Below the pieces are notes generated by a model, which made no database searches, was not told the origin of the DNA, and worked only from the letters and a program-made list of their open reading frames with translations. Shown piece by piece: positions 19,153 through 27,894 of a DNA stretch of 64,000 bases. The DNA lies in assembly GCF_000718005.1 (NCBI RefSeq), contig NZ_JODV01000004.1. One strand, written 5' to 3'. How positions within the stretch are numbered: position 1 is the stretch's first letter; every line of letters starts with the position of its first letter. Source of the DNA: Actinoalloteichus_B caeruleus (GTDB taxonomy: Bacteria > Actinomycetota > Actinomycetes > Mycobacteriales > Pseudonocardiaceae). A program made the position numbers and the translations under genes.

Positions 19153-20370
19153 ATGCGTGGATATGAGGACGCGGTAGCGCTCCCCGTCGAGGTGTTCGCC
19201 GACCCCGAGGCCCTGTTCGCCCGGCTGGGGCACCGGGGCCCGGTGCACCGGGTCACGCTCCCCGACGGGATGCCGACCGTGCTCGTCACGGGGAACCAGG
19301 CGGCCAGGGACGCGTTGTCCGACCCCCGCCTGGTCCGGGGGATCGGGGCCGCCGCGCCGGAACTGCACCCGTACCACCCGATGGGGGGCGAGGACTTCCC
19401 GCTCTCGCGGCACATGCTCTTCGCCGATCCGCCGGATCACGAGCGGCTTCGGCGGTTGGTGTCGAAGGCGTTCACCCGGCGTCGGGTGGAGGCCATGCGT
19501 CCCCGCGTCCAGGAGATCACCGACTCCCTCCTCGACGCCGTCGCCGACCGGGGTTCCACCGACCTGGTCGAGGCGGTGGCGCTGCCCCTCCCGATCGCCG
19601 TCATCTGCGAGATGTTGGGCATCCCCCGGGAGGACCGGGGGGAGTTCGAGCAACACGCCGAGGTCCTCACCGGCATCAACTCCTCGTCGTCCTACGAGGA
19701 CATCATCACCGCGGGCCGCTGGCTGGACACCTACCTCGGCGGGCTCGTGGAGGACCGGCGCGCGCGCCCCGGCGACGACCTGGTGTCGGCGATGGTGCTC
19801 GCGCAGGAGCGGGACGACCGCCTCAGCGACGTCGAGGTCCGGTCGAACTCGATGCTCCTGCTGAGCGCCGGGTTCGAGACGACGGTGAACCTGATCGCCA
19901 ACGGGATGCTCACCCTGCTCCGCCATCCCGACGACCTGGACCGGCTGCGGGCGGATCCCGGGCTGGTGCCCGCCGCGCTCGAGGAGCTGCTGCGCTTCGA
20001 CAGCCCGGTCTCCAGCATCACCTACCACTTCGCGCGGCAGGACCTGGAGCTCGCGGGTGTCCGGGTGCGGGCCGGCGAGCACGTCGTGATCTCGGTGGCG
20101 GCCGCCAACCACGACCCCTCGGTGTTCCCCGACCCGCACCGCCTCGACACCGCCCGGGAGACCGGTGGACGGGTGCTCGGTTTCAGCCACGGCATCCACT
20201 ACTGCCTGGGTGCTCCCCTCGCCAGGATCGAGGGGGAGATCGCCGTCACGACGATGTTGCGGCGCCTGCCCGGCCTCCGGCTCGCCGTCGACGTCGCGGA
20301 CCTGAGGTGGCGGCCCACGTACAACCTGCACCGGTTGACGGCCCTGCCCGTGCGCTTCGACGCCGGCTGA
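19153..20370 (+). CDS. Cytochrome P450 (CYP107-like)
   Basis: 405-aa soluble bacterial P450. Seen: FADPPDHERLRRLVSKAFT, I-helix LLSAGFETTVNLIANG with the acid-threonine pair, and the heme loop FSHGIHYCLGAPLARIE. The ATG at 19153 follows GAGGAAGAG. It is distinct from the other two P450s in the window, which share a CPYRPS N-terminus; this one looks like the CYP107 group of macrolide and aromatic hydroxylases. It heads a plus-strand set with a lipoprotein, an NAD-sugar epimerase and an O-methyltransferase. The substrate is not known; hydroxylation of the aryl acid (as NcsB3 does) or of the core are candidates. Confidence 0.94.
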   Translation: MRGYEDAVALPVEVFADPEALFARLGHRGPVHRVTLPDGMPTVLVTGNQAARDALSDPRLVRGIGAAAPELHPYHPMGGEDFPLSRHMLFADPPDHERLRRLVSKAFTRRRVEAMRPRVQEITDSLLDAVADRGSTDLVEAVALPLPIAVICEMLGIPREDRGEFEQHAEVLTGINSSSSYEDIITAGRWLDTYLGGLVEDRRARPGDDLVSAMVLAQERDDRLSDVEVRSNSMLLLSAGFETTVNLIANGMLTLLRHPDDLDRLRADPGLVPAALEELLRFDSPVSSITYHFARQDLELAGVRVRAGEHVVISVAAANHDPSVFPDPHRLDTARETGGRVLGFSHGIHYCLGAPLARIEGEIAVTTMLRRLPGLRLAVDVADLRWRPTYNLHRLTALPVRFDAG

Positions 20371-20497
20371 CCGCGACCCCGACCGCAGCCCGTCGCCGCG
20401 CCCGAGGAGCCCTGGCCAGGCGTACCGGGGGCTCGCACCCGCGCCGCGCCCCGCGACCAGCCCCACCACACCAGCTGACGAACCCACGAATGGAGCC

Positions 20498-21283
20498 ATG
20501 ACCATGCGAAGCCGAACCAGGACGAGGACCGTGCTCGCGGCGACCGCCGCGGCCGCGATCGTGGTCGCGGGGTGCAGCCCCGAGTCGAGCACGGATCCGG
20601 TGGTCTCGGAGGCCGCCCAGGAGACGGCCTCCGAGACCGTCGCGCCGGCCGGGCCGGCCGACCTCCAGTCCGTCCTGCTTCCGGTGGAGGAACACCCGGA
20701 GGGCAGCCAGATCCACGCGGAGATGCCGCTGCGGGAGGCCACCGCCCGGATGATGCCGGGGACCGGCGAGCCTTCCGGCATCGTGGTCATGCCGCGCTGC
20801 GTCAGCTACTTCTCCGTCATCGGTGGTCTGGAGGAGCTGGACGGCTGGTACCAGTTCGGCAACCGCGCCGACGGCGCCCTGTTCATGGCCTTCGTCGCCG
20901 AGGCCCCGGACGAGAACGTGCTGGACCTGATCCGGATGCGCGTCGAGGGCTGCGGTGAGGGTTTCCAGACGATGCAGGGCTGGCCGCCCAGCGCGACGGG
21001 GGGCGGCGAGATCGTCTCCAGCACCCTGTCGTTCTCCGAGCGGGAGGTCGCCGAGGTCCCCGACGCCCAGACCCTGGGCATCACCCAGTCCATCTCCTTC
21101 CACGACGAGGAGAACGAGCTGGTCAGGACCATCCGGGAATCCTGGCAGTGCACCGAGGGGCCGTGCGACTCACAGGACTCCATGGTGTTGACCGACGACG
21201 TCTTCATCTGGGTGCACGAGGGCGGCGCGGACACCACCGCGGACACCGTCGCCGCGGCCATGCGCGAACGGGTCGGTTCCTGA
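20498..21283 (+). CDS. Secreted lipoprotein of unknown function
   Basis: 261-aa predicted lipoprotein: basic N-terminus (MTMRSRTRTRT), hydrophobic stretch and lipobox VVAGC with Cys26, then a Ser/Thr/Glu-rich tether. The exported part has four further cysteines (MPRCVSYF, VEGCGEGF, SWQCTEGPCDS), so two disulfides are likely. The overall look is of the PknH-like extracellular sensor proteins of actinobacteria, but I do not recognise it firmly. A second possible ATG lies two codons in. It is embedded between a P450 and a sugar epimerase, 127 and 137 bp away. Product sequestration or sensing at the cell surface is only a guess. Confidence 0.85.
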   Translation: MTMRSRTRTRTVLAATAAAAIVVAGCSPESSTDPVVSEAAQETASETVAPAGPADLQSVLLPVEEHPEGSQIHAEMPLREATARMMPGTGEPSGIVVMPRCVSYFSVIGGLEELDGWYQFGNRADGALFMAFVAEAPDENVLDLIRMRVEGCGEGFQTMQGWPPSATGGGEIVSSTLSFSEREVAEVPDAQTLGITQSISFHDEENELVRTIRESWQCTEGPCDSQDSMVLTDDVFIWVHEGGADTTADTVAAAMRERVGS

Positions 21284-21420
21284 CGGGCCTCGACCCGCTC
21301 GCCGACCGGATGCGGGGGCGGTGCTCGCACGGGCACCGCCCCCCGACCCAGCCCGACCGATCTCCCAGCTCCGCCCCCGCACCGGGGGCGTTTCCCCGTC
21401 CAGGAAACCGGAGGAACCCG

Positions 21421-22395
21421 ATGGCGCGCGCACTGGTGACCGGCGGCAACGGCTTCGTCGGCGGCCATCTCGTCGACCGACTCGTCGCGGACGGCGACGA
21501 GGTGACCGTGCTCGACGTGGCACCGCCCGGCGGGGCGGGGGGCCACCGGAGCGACGTGGAGCACCTGCCGCACGACGTCCTCGACCGGACCGCCCTGGCC
21601 TCGGTGCCCGCGAGGTTCGACGTCGTGTACCACCTGGCGGCCGTCGTCGGCGTGGACCAGTACCTGGCCCGCCCGCTGGAGGTCATCGACGTGAACCTCC
21701 AGGGGACCCGCAACGTCCTCGACCTGGCGCACCGGTGCCGGGCCAGGGTCGTGGTGGCCAGCACGAGCGAGGTGTTCGGGAAGAACCCGGCCGTGCCCTG
21801 GAGCGAGGACGCCGACCGGGTGTTGGGGCCGACCTCCGCCGACCGGTGGGCCTACTCGTCGAGCAAGGCGTTGATGGAACACCTGACCTTCGCCTTCGCG
21901 AGGGAACACGCGCTGCCGACCACCGTCGTCCGCTACTTCAACGTGTACGGCGCCCGCCAGCGACCGGCCTACGTGGTCAGCCGGTCGATCCACCGCGCGC
22001 TCAACGGCGAGGAGATGGTCGTCTACGACCGGGGCGCGCAGACCCGGTGCTTCACCCACGTCGACGACGTCGTGGAGGGCACCGTGCTGGCCGCGCGCAG
22101 CCCGAGGGCGGTCGGTGAGACGTTCAACGTCGGCAGCATGCGCGAGACCAGCATCCGCGAGGTGGTGTCGCTGATCGCCGAGGCCACCGGCGGAGCGTGG
22201 ACCGAGGTGGACACGACCCGGCACCTCGGCTCGGCCTACGAGGACCTGCCGCGGCGGGTGCCGGACAACACCAAGGCCCGCACGCTGTTGGGTTGGAGCC
22301 CCGACACCCCGTTGGACGAGGGCATCGCGCGGACGGTGGCCTGGGCCCGGGACACCCCCTGGTGGTTGGCCCAGTCGGACACCGGGGCTGGCTGA
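21421..22395 (+). CDS. NAD-dependent sugar-nucleotide epimerase/dehydratase (UDP-glucuronate decarboxylase-like)
   Basis: 324-aa extended short-chain dehydrogenase. Seen: TGGNGFVGGHLVDRL for NAD, the catalytic YSSSKALME (Tyr-x3-Lys), VVRYFNVYGARQRP and the CFTHVDDVVEG region typical of NDP-sugar epimerases and UDP-glucuronate decarboxylases. The latter make UDP-pentoses, as used for the madurosamine-type pentose of maduropeptin and the aminopentose of calicheamicin; UDP/dTDP-glucose 4-epimerase-like activity is the alternative. It is the only sugar-biosynthesis gene in the window, so partner genes should lie to the left of position 1 if a special sugar is built. Confidence 0.88.
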   Translation: MARALVTGGNGFVGGHLVDRLVADGDEVTVLDVAPPGGAGGHRSDVEHLPHDVLDRTALASVPARFDVVYHLAAVVGVDQYLARPLEVIDVNLQGTRNVLDLAHRCRARVVVASTSEVFGKNPAVPWSEDADRVLGPTSADRWAYSSSKALMEHLTFAFAREHALPTTVVRYFNVYGARQRPAYVVSRSIHRALNGEEMVVYDRGAQTRCFTHVDDVVEGTVLAARSPRAVGETFNVGSMRETSIREVVSLIAEATGGAWTEVDTTRHLGSAYEDLPRRVPDNTKARTLLGWSPDTPLDEGIARTVAWARDTPWWLAQSDTGAG

Positions 22396-22455
22396 GGTCC
22401 CGGCGGGCCGGCCGCGGCCCCGTCGTCACCCCCGGAACGAGGTGGGAGGAACGAG

Positions 22456-23139
22456 ATGCGCCACGGGAACGACCCCAAGCACTTCCTCGTCGACCGGGCC
22501 ACCGGCGACTACCTGGCCCGGTCGAGCACCACACCGGTTCCCGCGCTGCGGTCCCTCGCCGCGCGGACCGCAGCCCTCGGGGAGGCGGCGGGCATGGCCG
22601 TGCCCCTCGAACAGGCGGCGCTGCTGACCCTGTTGGCCAGGACCCTGTCAGCGCGGAACGTCGTCGACCTGGGCACCTTCACCGGGCTGTCCGCGTTGTC
22701 GCTCGCCCTCGGGGTGGCCGAGGGCGGCCAGGTGACCACCTGCGACGTGTCCGACCGGTGGGTGGGGCTCGCCCGGGAGCACTGGCGGCTGGCCGGGGTG
22801 GCCGACCGGGTGCTGTTCCGGCGGTCGTCCGGGGCACGGGTGCTGCGGGAGCTCGCGCAGGGGCCGCCGGTGGACCTGGTGTTCGTGGACGCCGACAAGA
22901 TGAACTACCCGGCCTACTGCCGGGCCGCGGTCCCCCTGCTGCGACCCGGGGGCCTGCTGGTCGTGGACAACGTGCTGATGGAGGGGTGGGCGGTGGCCCC
23001 GGAACGGGCGGAACCGGGCCTGCCCCGCCGGTGCGCCGAGGCGGTGCGCTCGGCCAACGCGTCCCTGGCGGAGGACGACAGGCTGGAGACGGTGATGCTG
23101 CCGGTGGCCGACGGTCTGACGATCGCCCGCCGCCGCTGA
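22456..23139 (+). CDS. Catechol-type O-methyltransferase
   Basis: 227-aa class I methyltransferase of the metal-dependent COMT/CCoAOMT family. Seen: SAM loop VVDLGTFTGLSALSLA, TTCDVSDRW, and the divalent-metal/catalytic region FVDADKMNYPAYC with VVDNVLMEGW. These enzymes methylate one hydroxyl of a catechol. The HpaB-like hydroxylase at 26196-27791 would create a catechol on the beta-tyrosine ring, so this enzyme is the fitting next step (inference). It is last in the P450-lipoprotein-epimerase set, 60 bp after the epimerase. Confidence 0.92.
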   Translation: MRHGNDPKHFLVDRATGDYLARSSTTPVPALRSLAARTAALGEAAGMAVPLEQAALLTLLARTLSARNVVDLGTFTGLSALSLALGVAEGGQVTTCDVSDRWVGLAREHWRLAGVADRVLFRRSSGARVLRELAQGPPVDLVFVDADKMNYPAYCRAAVPLLRPGGLLVVDNVLMEGWAVAPERAEPGLPRRCAEAVRSANASLAEDDRLETVMLPVADGLTIARRR

Positions 23140-23444
23140 GGCTGGTTCGCCCCGCCCCGACCGTGCCGCCCGGCGCTCGCCCACCCCCGGCGGTCCTCAC
23201 TGGTCCCGTTCCCGTGTTCGCCGTCCCGCTCGGGCGCCGTCCCGTCCCCCTCGCCCCGCACGGCACGACGTCCCACCTCGTCCCGCTCCCCCGGGTACCG
23301 CGACCAGGCCCGGCCTCGCCCCACCGCCCCCGGTCCCCACCCGGTCCACGCGCCGTGCCGCCGCGGGTCGGGCACGGCGGTGGGGCCGACGTCGTCCCCG
23401 GCGGGAACGTCGTCGGCCCCGGCGCGCGCCCCGGACCTCCCGCG
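23140..23444. other. 305-bp gap between convergent genes
   Basis: C/T-rich sequence without a gene; holds the terminator-like hairpin at 23351-23379. Confidence 0.6.
23351..23379. terminator. Hairpin between convergent genes
   Basis: Perfect 9-bp stem CGCCGTGCC with its complement and an 11-base loop, between the O-methyltransferase (plus) and the TIM-barrel-like gene (minus). Confidence 0.5.
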
Positions 23445-24557
23445 TCAGCGGCGGACCCGCCGTTGGAAACCCAGGTGGGCGTAGTGGTCGGCGACGGCGT
23501 GGAAGGCCTCCTTGGGTTCCACGCGGTAGGGCGAACCGTGCTTGGTGATGTCGTCCCGGATGGTCTTGACCAGGGCCATGCTCGCCATGTCCAGGTCCAG
23601 CGCCGGGTCGTCGGAGTGGGGGTGGGTGGGGTGGATGAACTCGGAGATGGTGGCGCCCCTGACCCCGGCCCGCTCGAACACGTCGAGCATCCGCAGGTGG
23701 TAGTCCGCCTGCGCGCCCTCGTCCCGCGTGTACCCGTCCAGGATCGTGGGCACCGGGCCCTCCCGGTCGACGACGTCCCAGAAGAAGAACGCCTTGTCCT
23801 CCGCTCCCCGGTAGGTGGCCGTGCCGTACTCGGCGACGTCCACCGGCAGTCCCGTCTCCCGGTAGGAGGCCAGCAGGTCGAGGTGCTCCTCGGCGGTGCG
23901 CGCCGCGGGCAGGTACTGGTACATGAGGGCGACGAAGTCGAAGAGGTCCCAGTCGACGTCCTCGAACGGCGCCGCCGCGTAGCCGACGTCACCCCCGAAG
24001 ACACCCCGGACCAGGTTCTGCGCGTCGTCGAGGAAGGCGTTCAGCCGGGGCGCCGCGGCGGCGACGTCCACGGTCCGGGTGGGGACCAGCAGGTGGTGCT
24101 GCGCGTCGGCGTAGATGTTCGCCATCCGCTCGTGGTACTGCCCCTCGTCGAGCAGCCCCGGGGTGAAGAGCAGGTGGACCGCGCCCACCGTCATGTCGAT
24201 GTCGGCGCCGTCCACGCGGAGCCGCTCGGCGATCCGGGCCGCGGTGACGAGGTGTTCGAGGACCTCGGTGCGGGGGCGGTCCACCAACCGGGGTTGGAGC
24301 CGGACGTGCAGCCCGCGTTCGGCGACGGCGGTGGCCGTGATCTCCAGGCGCCGGGGGTCGCTGCCGTACACGGTGACCGAGTTGGCGTTCAGCTGGTCCG
24401 TGATCAGGCTGATCTCCTCGAGCATCCGCGTGGAGCTCCACACGTCACGTGACAGCGGGCCCTGCCCCGTCTCGAAGTTCGTTCCGGTGTCGTAGGCGAC
24501 GCCGCGGCGGGCCAGGACCCCGTCCGTCGGGGAGCCCTGGCTGTGCGGAGCTGTCAT
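23445..24557 (-). CDS. Conserved protein with glycoside-hydrolase-like TIM-barrel look, function unknown
   Basis: 370-aa soluble protein. Seen: RRGVAYDTGTNFETGQG near the N-terminus, then beta/alpha repeats (ANSVTVYGSDPRRLEITATA, GLHVRLQPRLVD, DIDMTVGAVHLLFTPG, LPVDVAEYGTATYRGAED) and a C-terminal LDMASMALVKTIRDDITKHG. The order of short strands ending in polar residues is that of a TIM barrel, and similar actinomycete proteins are often called 'abortive infection protein' without experimental support. The in-barrel Glu of AEYGTATY could be catalytic. The ATG at 24557 follows GAAGGGAACGACCACG. It is 44 bp downstream of a cluster P450 on the same strand, so it probably acts in the pathway or in protection. 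I cannot name a reaction. Confidence 0.8.
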   Translation of the reverse strand: MTAPHSQGSPTDGVLARRGVAYDTGTNFETGQGPLSRDVWSSTRMLEEISLITDQLNANSVTVYGSDPRRLEITATAVAERGLHVRLQPRLVDRPRTEVLEHLVTAARIAERLRVDGADIDMTVGAVHLLFTPGLLDEGQYHERMANIYADAQHHLLVPTRTVDVAAAAPRLNAFLDDAQNLVRGVFGGDVGYAAAPFEDVDWDLFDFVALMYQYLPAARTAEEHLDLLASYRETGLPVDVAEYGTATYRGAEDKAFFFWDVVDREGPVPTILDGYTRDEGAQADYHLRMLDVFERAGVRGATISEFIHPTHPHSDDPALDLDMASMALVKTIRDDITKHGSPYRVEPKEAFHAVADHYAHLGFQRRVRR

Positions 24558-24601
24558 CGTGGTCGTTCCCTTCGTGGTCGCGGTGGTACCTCGGGCGGCT
24601 G

Positions 24602-25828
24602 TCACCAGGTCACCGGGAGTTCGTAGAGGCGTTGCAGCGTGCCGTCGGTGTTGTTGCTGGGCAGTTCCTCGGTGGGCACGGCGGACCGCAGGTCCGGGAA
24701 CCGTTCGACGAGGCGGCGGAAGGCGATCTCCAGTTCGAGGCGGGCGAGGTTGTCGCCGGGGCAGCGGTGGATGCCGTGGCTGAAGGAGAACGACGGCCGA
24801 GGGGGCCGGCGGATGTCGAAGTCGTCGGGCGAATCGGTGAACCGGGGGTCGAAGTTCACCCCGGCGCAGCTCACCAGGATCCCCTCACCGGCCCTGATGA
24901 CACCGCCATCCAGCTCGATGTCCTCCACGGCGACGCGGGCGAAGACCTCCACGAGCGACACGTAGCGCAGGATCTCCTCGACGGCGGCCGGGACCAGGTC
25001 GAGGTCGTCCCGCAGCGCCCGCCACTGCTCGGGGTGGTCGAGCAGCGCCAGGGTTCCGAGGGAGATGACGTTCGTCGTGGTGTCGGTGCCGGCGACGAGC
25101 ATCGACATCGCGATGTGGGCCAGCTCGTCCCGGCTCATCTTCCCCGGGTGGAGCTGGTCGACGATCAGGTCGTCGATCAGCCCGGTGGCGCCGGCCCCCG
25201 GGTCCCGTTCCTTCCTGGCGATGAGGCGGTCGAGGTAGGCCATCAGCTCGGTGGTCGCCTCGTCGGCCAGTTCCGGGACGAACAGCTTGTGGGCTGGCGT
25301 CTCGAACTCCTCGTGGTCCTCGTAGGGCACCCCGAGGACCAGGCTCATCACCATCGACGGCACGGGCTGGGCGAACCGGGTCACCAGGTCCGCCGGTTTC
25401 CCGGAGCGCACCAGGTCGTCGAGGCTGTCGTCGACGATCCGCTGGATGTCGTCCCGCAGCTCGGCGGTGCGCCGCATCGTGAAACTCGGCATGATCGTCT
25501 GGCGTTGCCGGGTGTGCTCGGGTGGGTCGACGCCGAACAGCACGTCGGCGTAGCCGCTGTCGACGACCTTCTCGAACTCCTCGTTGAGCAGCGGGTAGTT
25601 CCCGTGCTGGGGGCGGATCGACACGCGTCGGTAGTCGGAGAGGACGGCGCGGGCCTGCGCGGCGCCGGTCACCAACCACGCGTCCCTGCCGTTGTAGAGC
25701 CGGACCTTCGTCATCGGTCCCGACTCGCCGAGCCGGGTGTGCCGGGTGGAGGGCCGGTACGGGCAGGTCGCCGGGCGGCTGATCGGGAACGACGGCGGTC
25801 CGTCGGCGCTGGCTGCGGAATCGTTCAT
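24602..25828 (-). CDS. Cytochrome P450
   Basis: 408-aa P450, soluble. Seen: CPYRPSTRHTR N-terminus, VLFGVDPPEHTRQR, canonical I-helix MLVAGTDTTTN, and the heme loop FSHGIHRCPGDNLARLE. The start ATG at 25828 follows GAGGGG. It is a full-length paralogue of the P450 at 1343-2608, but unlike that one keeps the acidic residue before the Thr pair. It shares a minus-strand transcript with the unknown TIM-barrel-like protein. Substrate unknown; hydroxylation or aryl oxidation of the scaffold is likely from context. Confidence 0.94.
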   Translation of the reverse strand: MNDSAASADGPPSFPISRPATCPYRPSTRHTRLGESGPMTKVRLYNGRDAWLVTGAAQARAVLSDYRRVSIRPQHGNYPLLNEEFEKVVDSGYADVLFGVDPPEHTRQRQTIMPSFTMRRTAELRDDIQRIVDDSLDDLVRSGKPADLVTRFAQPVPSMVMSLVLGVPYEDHEEFETPAHKLFVPELADEATTELMAYLDRLIARKERDPGAGATGLIDDLIVDQLHPGKMSRDELAHIAMSMLVAGTDTTTNVISLGTLALLDHPEQWRALRDDLDLVPAAVEEILRYVSLVEVFARVAVEDIELDGGVIRAGEGILVSCAGVNFDPRFTDSPDDFDIRRPPRPSFSFSHGIHRCPGDNLARLELEIAFRRLVERFPDLRSAVPTEELPSNNTDGTLQRLYELPVTW

Positions 25829-26195
25829 GGGTACCCCTCGATCGGATGTCGGCCACGGCGCGGGAACTCGCGGGACCGCGTCTCCTCCCGCCGGACTCCG
25901 GGCATGGCGGGTCCGTCCCGCCCTCATCGTCGTGGCGTCGCGCTCCGGGCCGCATCTCCCGGCGTGCGGGGCTCCTCCCGGCCCCGGCCGGGGCGGGTGG
26001 AGGCGCGGCCACACCCCTCCACCACGGTGTTCCGCCGACCGGGGGCGAGGGTGCGGACGGGGCACGTCCCGGGGTGCCCACCCGGTCGGCATGTCGCTGC
26101 GTGCGGCATCGCCGGGGAACGCTTGTCAGCCCAGGACGGCGCCGTGATCGTGGGTTCCGGCCCAGTCCACCACCGACACGACGGGGGCGTCATCC
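25829..26195. other. 367-bp divergent promoter region
   Basis: Between the P450 (minus) and the flavin hydroxylase (plus). No gene and no clear palindrome seen. Confidence 0.55.
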
Positions 26196-27791
26196 ATGAG
26201 CACAGGCCAGGATTCTCGTGCGGGTGGGGCGGCGCCACCCCCCGACCGCGACCGTGGCACCCGGCCGATGACCGGGGACGAGTACGTCGAGAGCCTGCGG
26301 GACGACCGGCAGGTCTTCCTGCACGGCACGCGGATCGAGGACGTCACCCGGCATCCGGCCTTCCGCAACCCGGTCCGGATGACCGCTCGCCTCTACGACT
26401 CCCTGCACGACCCGGAACGCCGTGACGCGCTCAGCGCGCCGACCGACAGCGGCGGCGAGGGTTACACGCACCGCTTCTTCCGGGCGCCCCGCACGGTCGA
26501 CGACCTGGTGGCCGACCAGCGGGCGATCGCGGAGTGGGCGCGGATCGGCTACGGGTGGCTCGGGCGGGGGCCGGACTACAAGGCGTCGTTCCTGGGGACC
26601 CTCGGCGCGAACGCCGACTACTACGGCCCGTACGCGGACAACGCCCGCGCCTGGTACCGGCGGGCGCAGGAGAAGGTCCTGTACTTCAGCCACGCGATCG
26701 TGCACCCGCCGGTGGACCGGGACCGCCCGCCGGAGGAGGTGGGCGACGTGTACGTGCACGTGGAGCGGGAGACGGACGCGGGGCTCGTCGTCAGCGGGGC
26801 GAAGGTCGTCGCCACGGCCTCGGCGCTCACCCACCACGTCTTCGTCGCGCACTACGGCCTGCCGATCCGGAAACGGGAGTACGCCCTGGTGGCGGCGGTG
26901 CCGACCAACTCCCCCGGTGTCCGGTTGATCTGCCGCCCCTCCTACTCGGCGACGGCCTCGGTGATGGGGAGCCCCTTCGACTACCCCCTGTCGTCCCGGT
27001 TGGACGAGAACGACAGCGTCCTGGTGTTCGACCGGGTCCTCATCCCCTGGGAGAACGTGTTCGTCTACGGCGACCTGGGCAGGGCGACGCTGTTCACCGC
27101 GCGGTCGGGGTTCCCGGAACGCTTCATGTTCCACGGCTGCACCCGGCTCGCGGTGAAGTTGGAGTTCATCGCGGGCCTGCTCGCCAAGGCGCTGGAGATC
27201 ACCGGCACGGCCGACTTCCGAGGCGTGCGCGCCCGCCTCGGGGAGGTCCTCGCCTGGCGGAACCTGTTCTGGGGCCTGTCCGACGCCGCCGCCCGCAACC
27301 CGGTGCCCTGGAAGGGCGGTGCCCTGCTGCCCAACCCCCAGTACGGGATGGCCTACCGGTGGTTCATGCAGCTCGGGTACCCGAGGGTCCGCGAGATCGT
27401 CCTCCAGGACGTCGCCAGCGGGTTGATCTACGTCAACTCGGGCGTCGAGGACTTCGACGACCCCCGCATCCGCGGTGACCTCGACAGGTACCTGCGGGGG
27501 TCGGGTGGGGTCGAGGCGACCGAACGGGTCAAGGTCATGAAGCTGCTGTGGGACGCCGTCGGCTCGGAGTTCGCCGGTCGGCACGAACTGTACGAGCGCA
27601 ACTACGCCGGCAGCCACGAGAACACCCGGATCGAGCTGCTGTCCGCGCAGCTCGCCGACGGCACGGTGGACGGTTACCGGGCGTTCGTGGACCAGTGCCT
27701 CGACGAGTACGACCTCGGCGGTTGGCGCGCGCCGGACCTGGAGTCCTTCGAGGACCTGCGGCGGGCGGGACGTGACCTGCTGGGTCCCTGA
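26196..27791 (+). CDS. Flavin-dependent aromatic hydroxylase (HpaB / SgcC type)
   Basis: 531-aa two-component FADH2-dependent monooxygenase of the 4-hydroxyphenylacetate 3-hydroxylase family. Seen: MTGDEYVESLRDDRQVFLHG, EDVTRHPAFRN, the FAD-region YFSHAIVHPPVDRD, ERETDAGLVVSGAKVVATAS, and VFDRVLIPWENVFVYGD. SgcC in the C-1027 cluster hydroxylates the PCP-bound (chloro)-beta-tyrosine at ring C-5; the same role fits here because SgcC1-C5-type genes follow. It needs an external flavin reductase, and none is seen in the window. ATG 26196 was chosen as the first in-frame start after the divergent gap. The gene ends 11 bp before a strong terminator. Confidence 0.95.
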   Translation: MSTGQDSRAGGAAPPPDRDRGTRPMTGDEYVESLRDDRQVFLHGTRIEDVTRHPAFRNPVRMTARLYDSLHDPERRDALSAPTDSGGEGYTHRFFRAPRTVDDLVADQRAIAEWARIGYGWLGRGPDYKASFLGTLGANADYYGPYADNARAWYRRAQEKVLYFSHAIVHPPVDRDRPPEEVGDVYVHVERETDAGLVVSGAKVVATASALTHHVFVAHYGLPIRKREYALVAAVPTNSPGVRLICRPSYSATASVMGSPFDYPLSSRLDENDSVLVFDRVLIPWENVFVYGDLGRATLFTARSGFPERFMFHGCTRLAVKLEFIAGLLAKALEITGTADFRGVRARLGEVLAWRNLFWGLSDAAARNPVPWKGGALLPNPQYGMAYRWFMQLGYPRVREIVLQDVASGLIYVNSGVEDFDDPRIRGDLDRYLRGSGGVEATERVKVMKLLWDAVGSEFAGRHELYERNYAGSHENTRIELLSAQLADGTVDGYRAFVDQCLDEYDLGGWRAPDLESFEDLRRAGRDLLGP

Positions 27792-27802
27792 GACGCCGGT
27801 GA

Positions 27803-27840
27803 GGTGCCGGGACCGTCGTCTCCTCGACGGTCCCGGCACC
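27803..27840. terminator. Strong bidirectional hairpin terminator
   Basis: Perfect 16-bp stem GGTGCCGGGACCGTCG with its complement and the 6-base loop TCTCCT. It sits between the convergent hydroxylase (plus, ends 27791) and condensation enzyme (minus, ends 27895) and can serve both. Confidence 0.88.
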
Positions 27841-27894
27841 GGGGGCGGCGCGGCGGGCTCGGGAACCGGCCTCCGCCGCGCGGGGCGCGGGGCG

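Noticed and set aside
19153..20370. P450 as DesVIII-type inactive activator of the glycosyltransferase
   Set aside because: Heme cysteine (HYCLGAP) and I-helix FETT pair are intact, so it is a catalytic P450.
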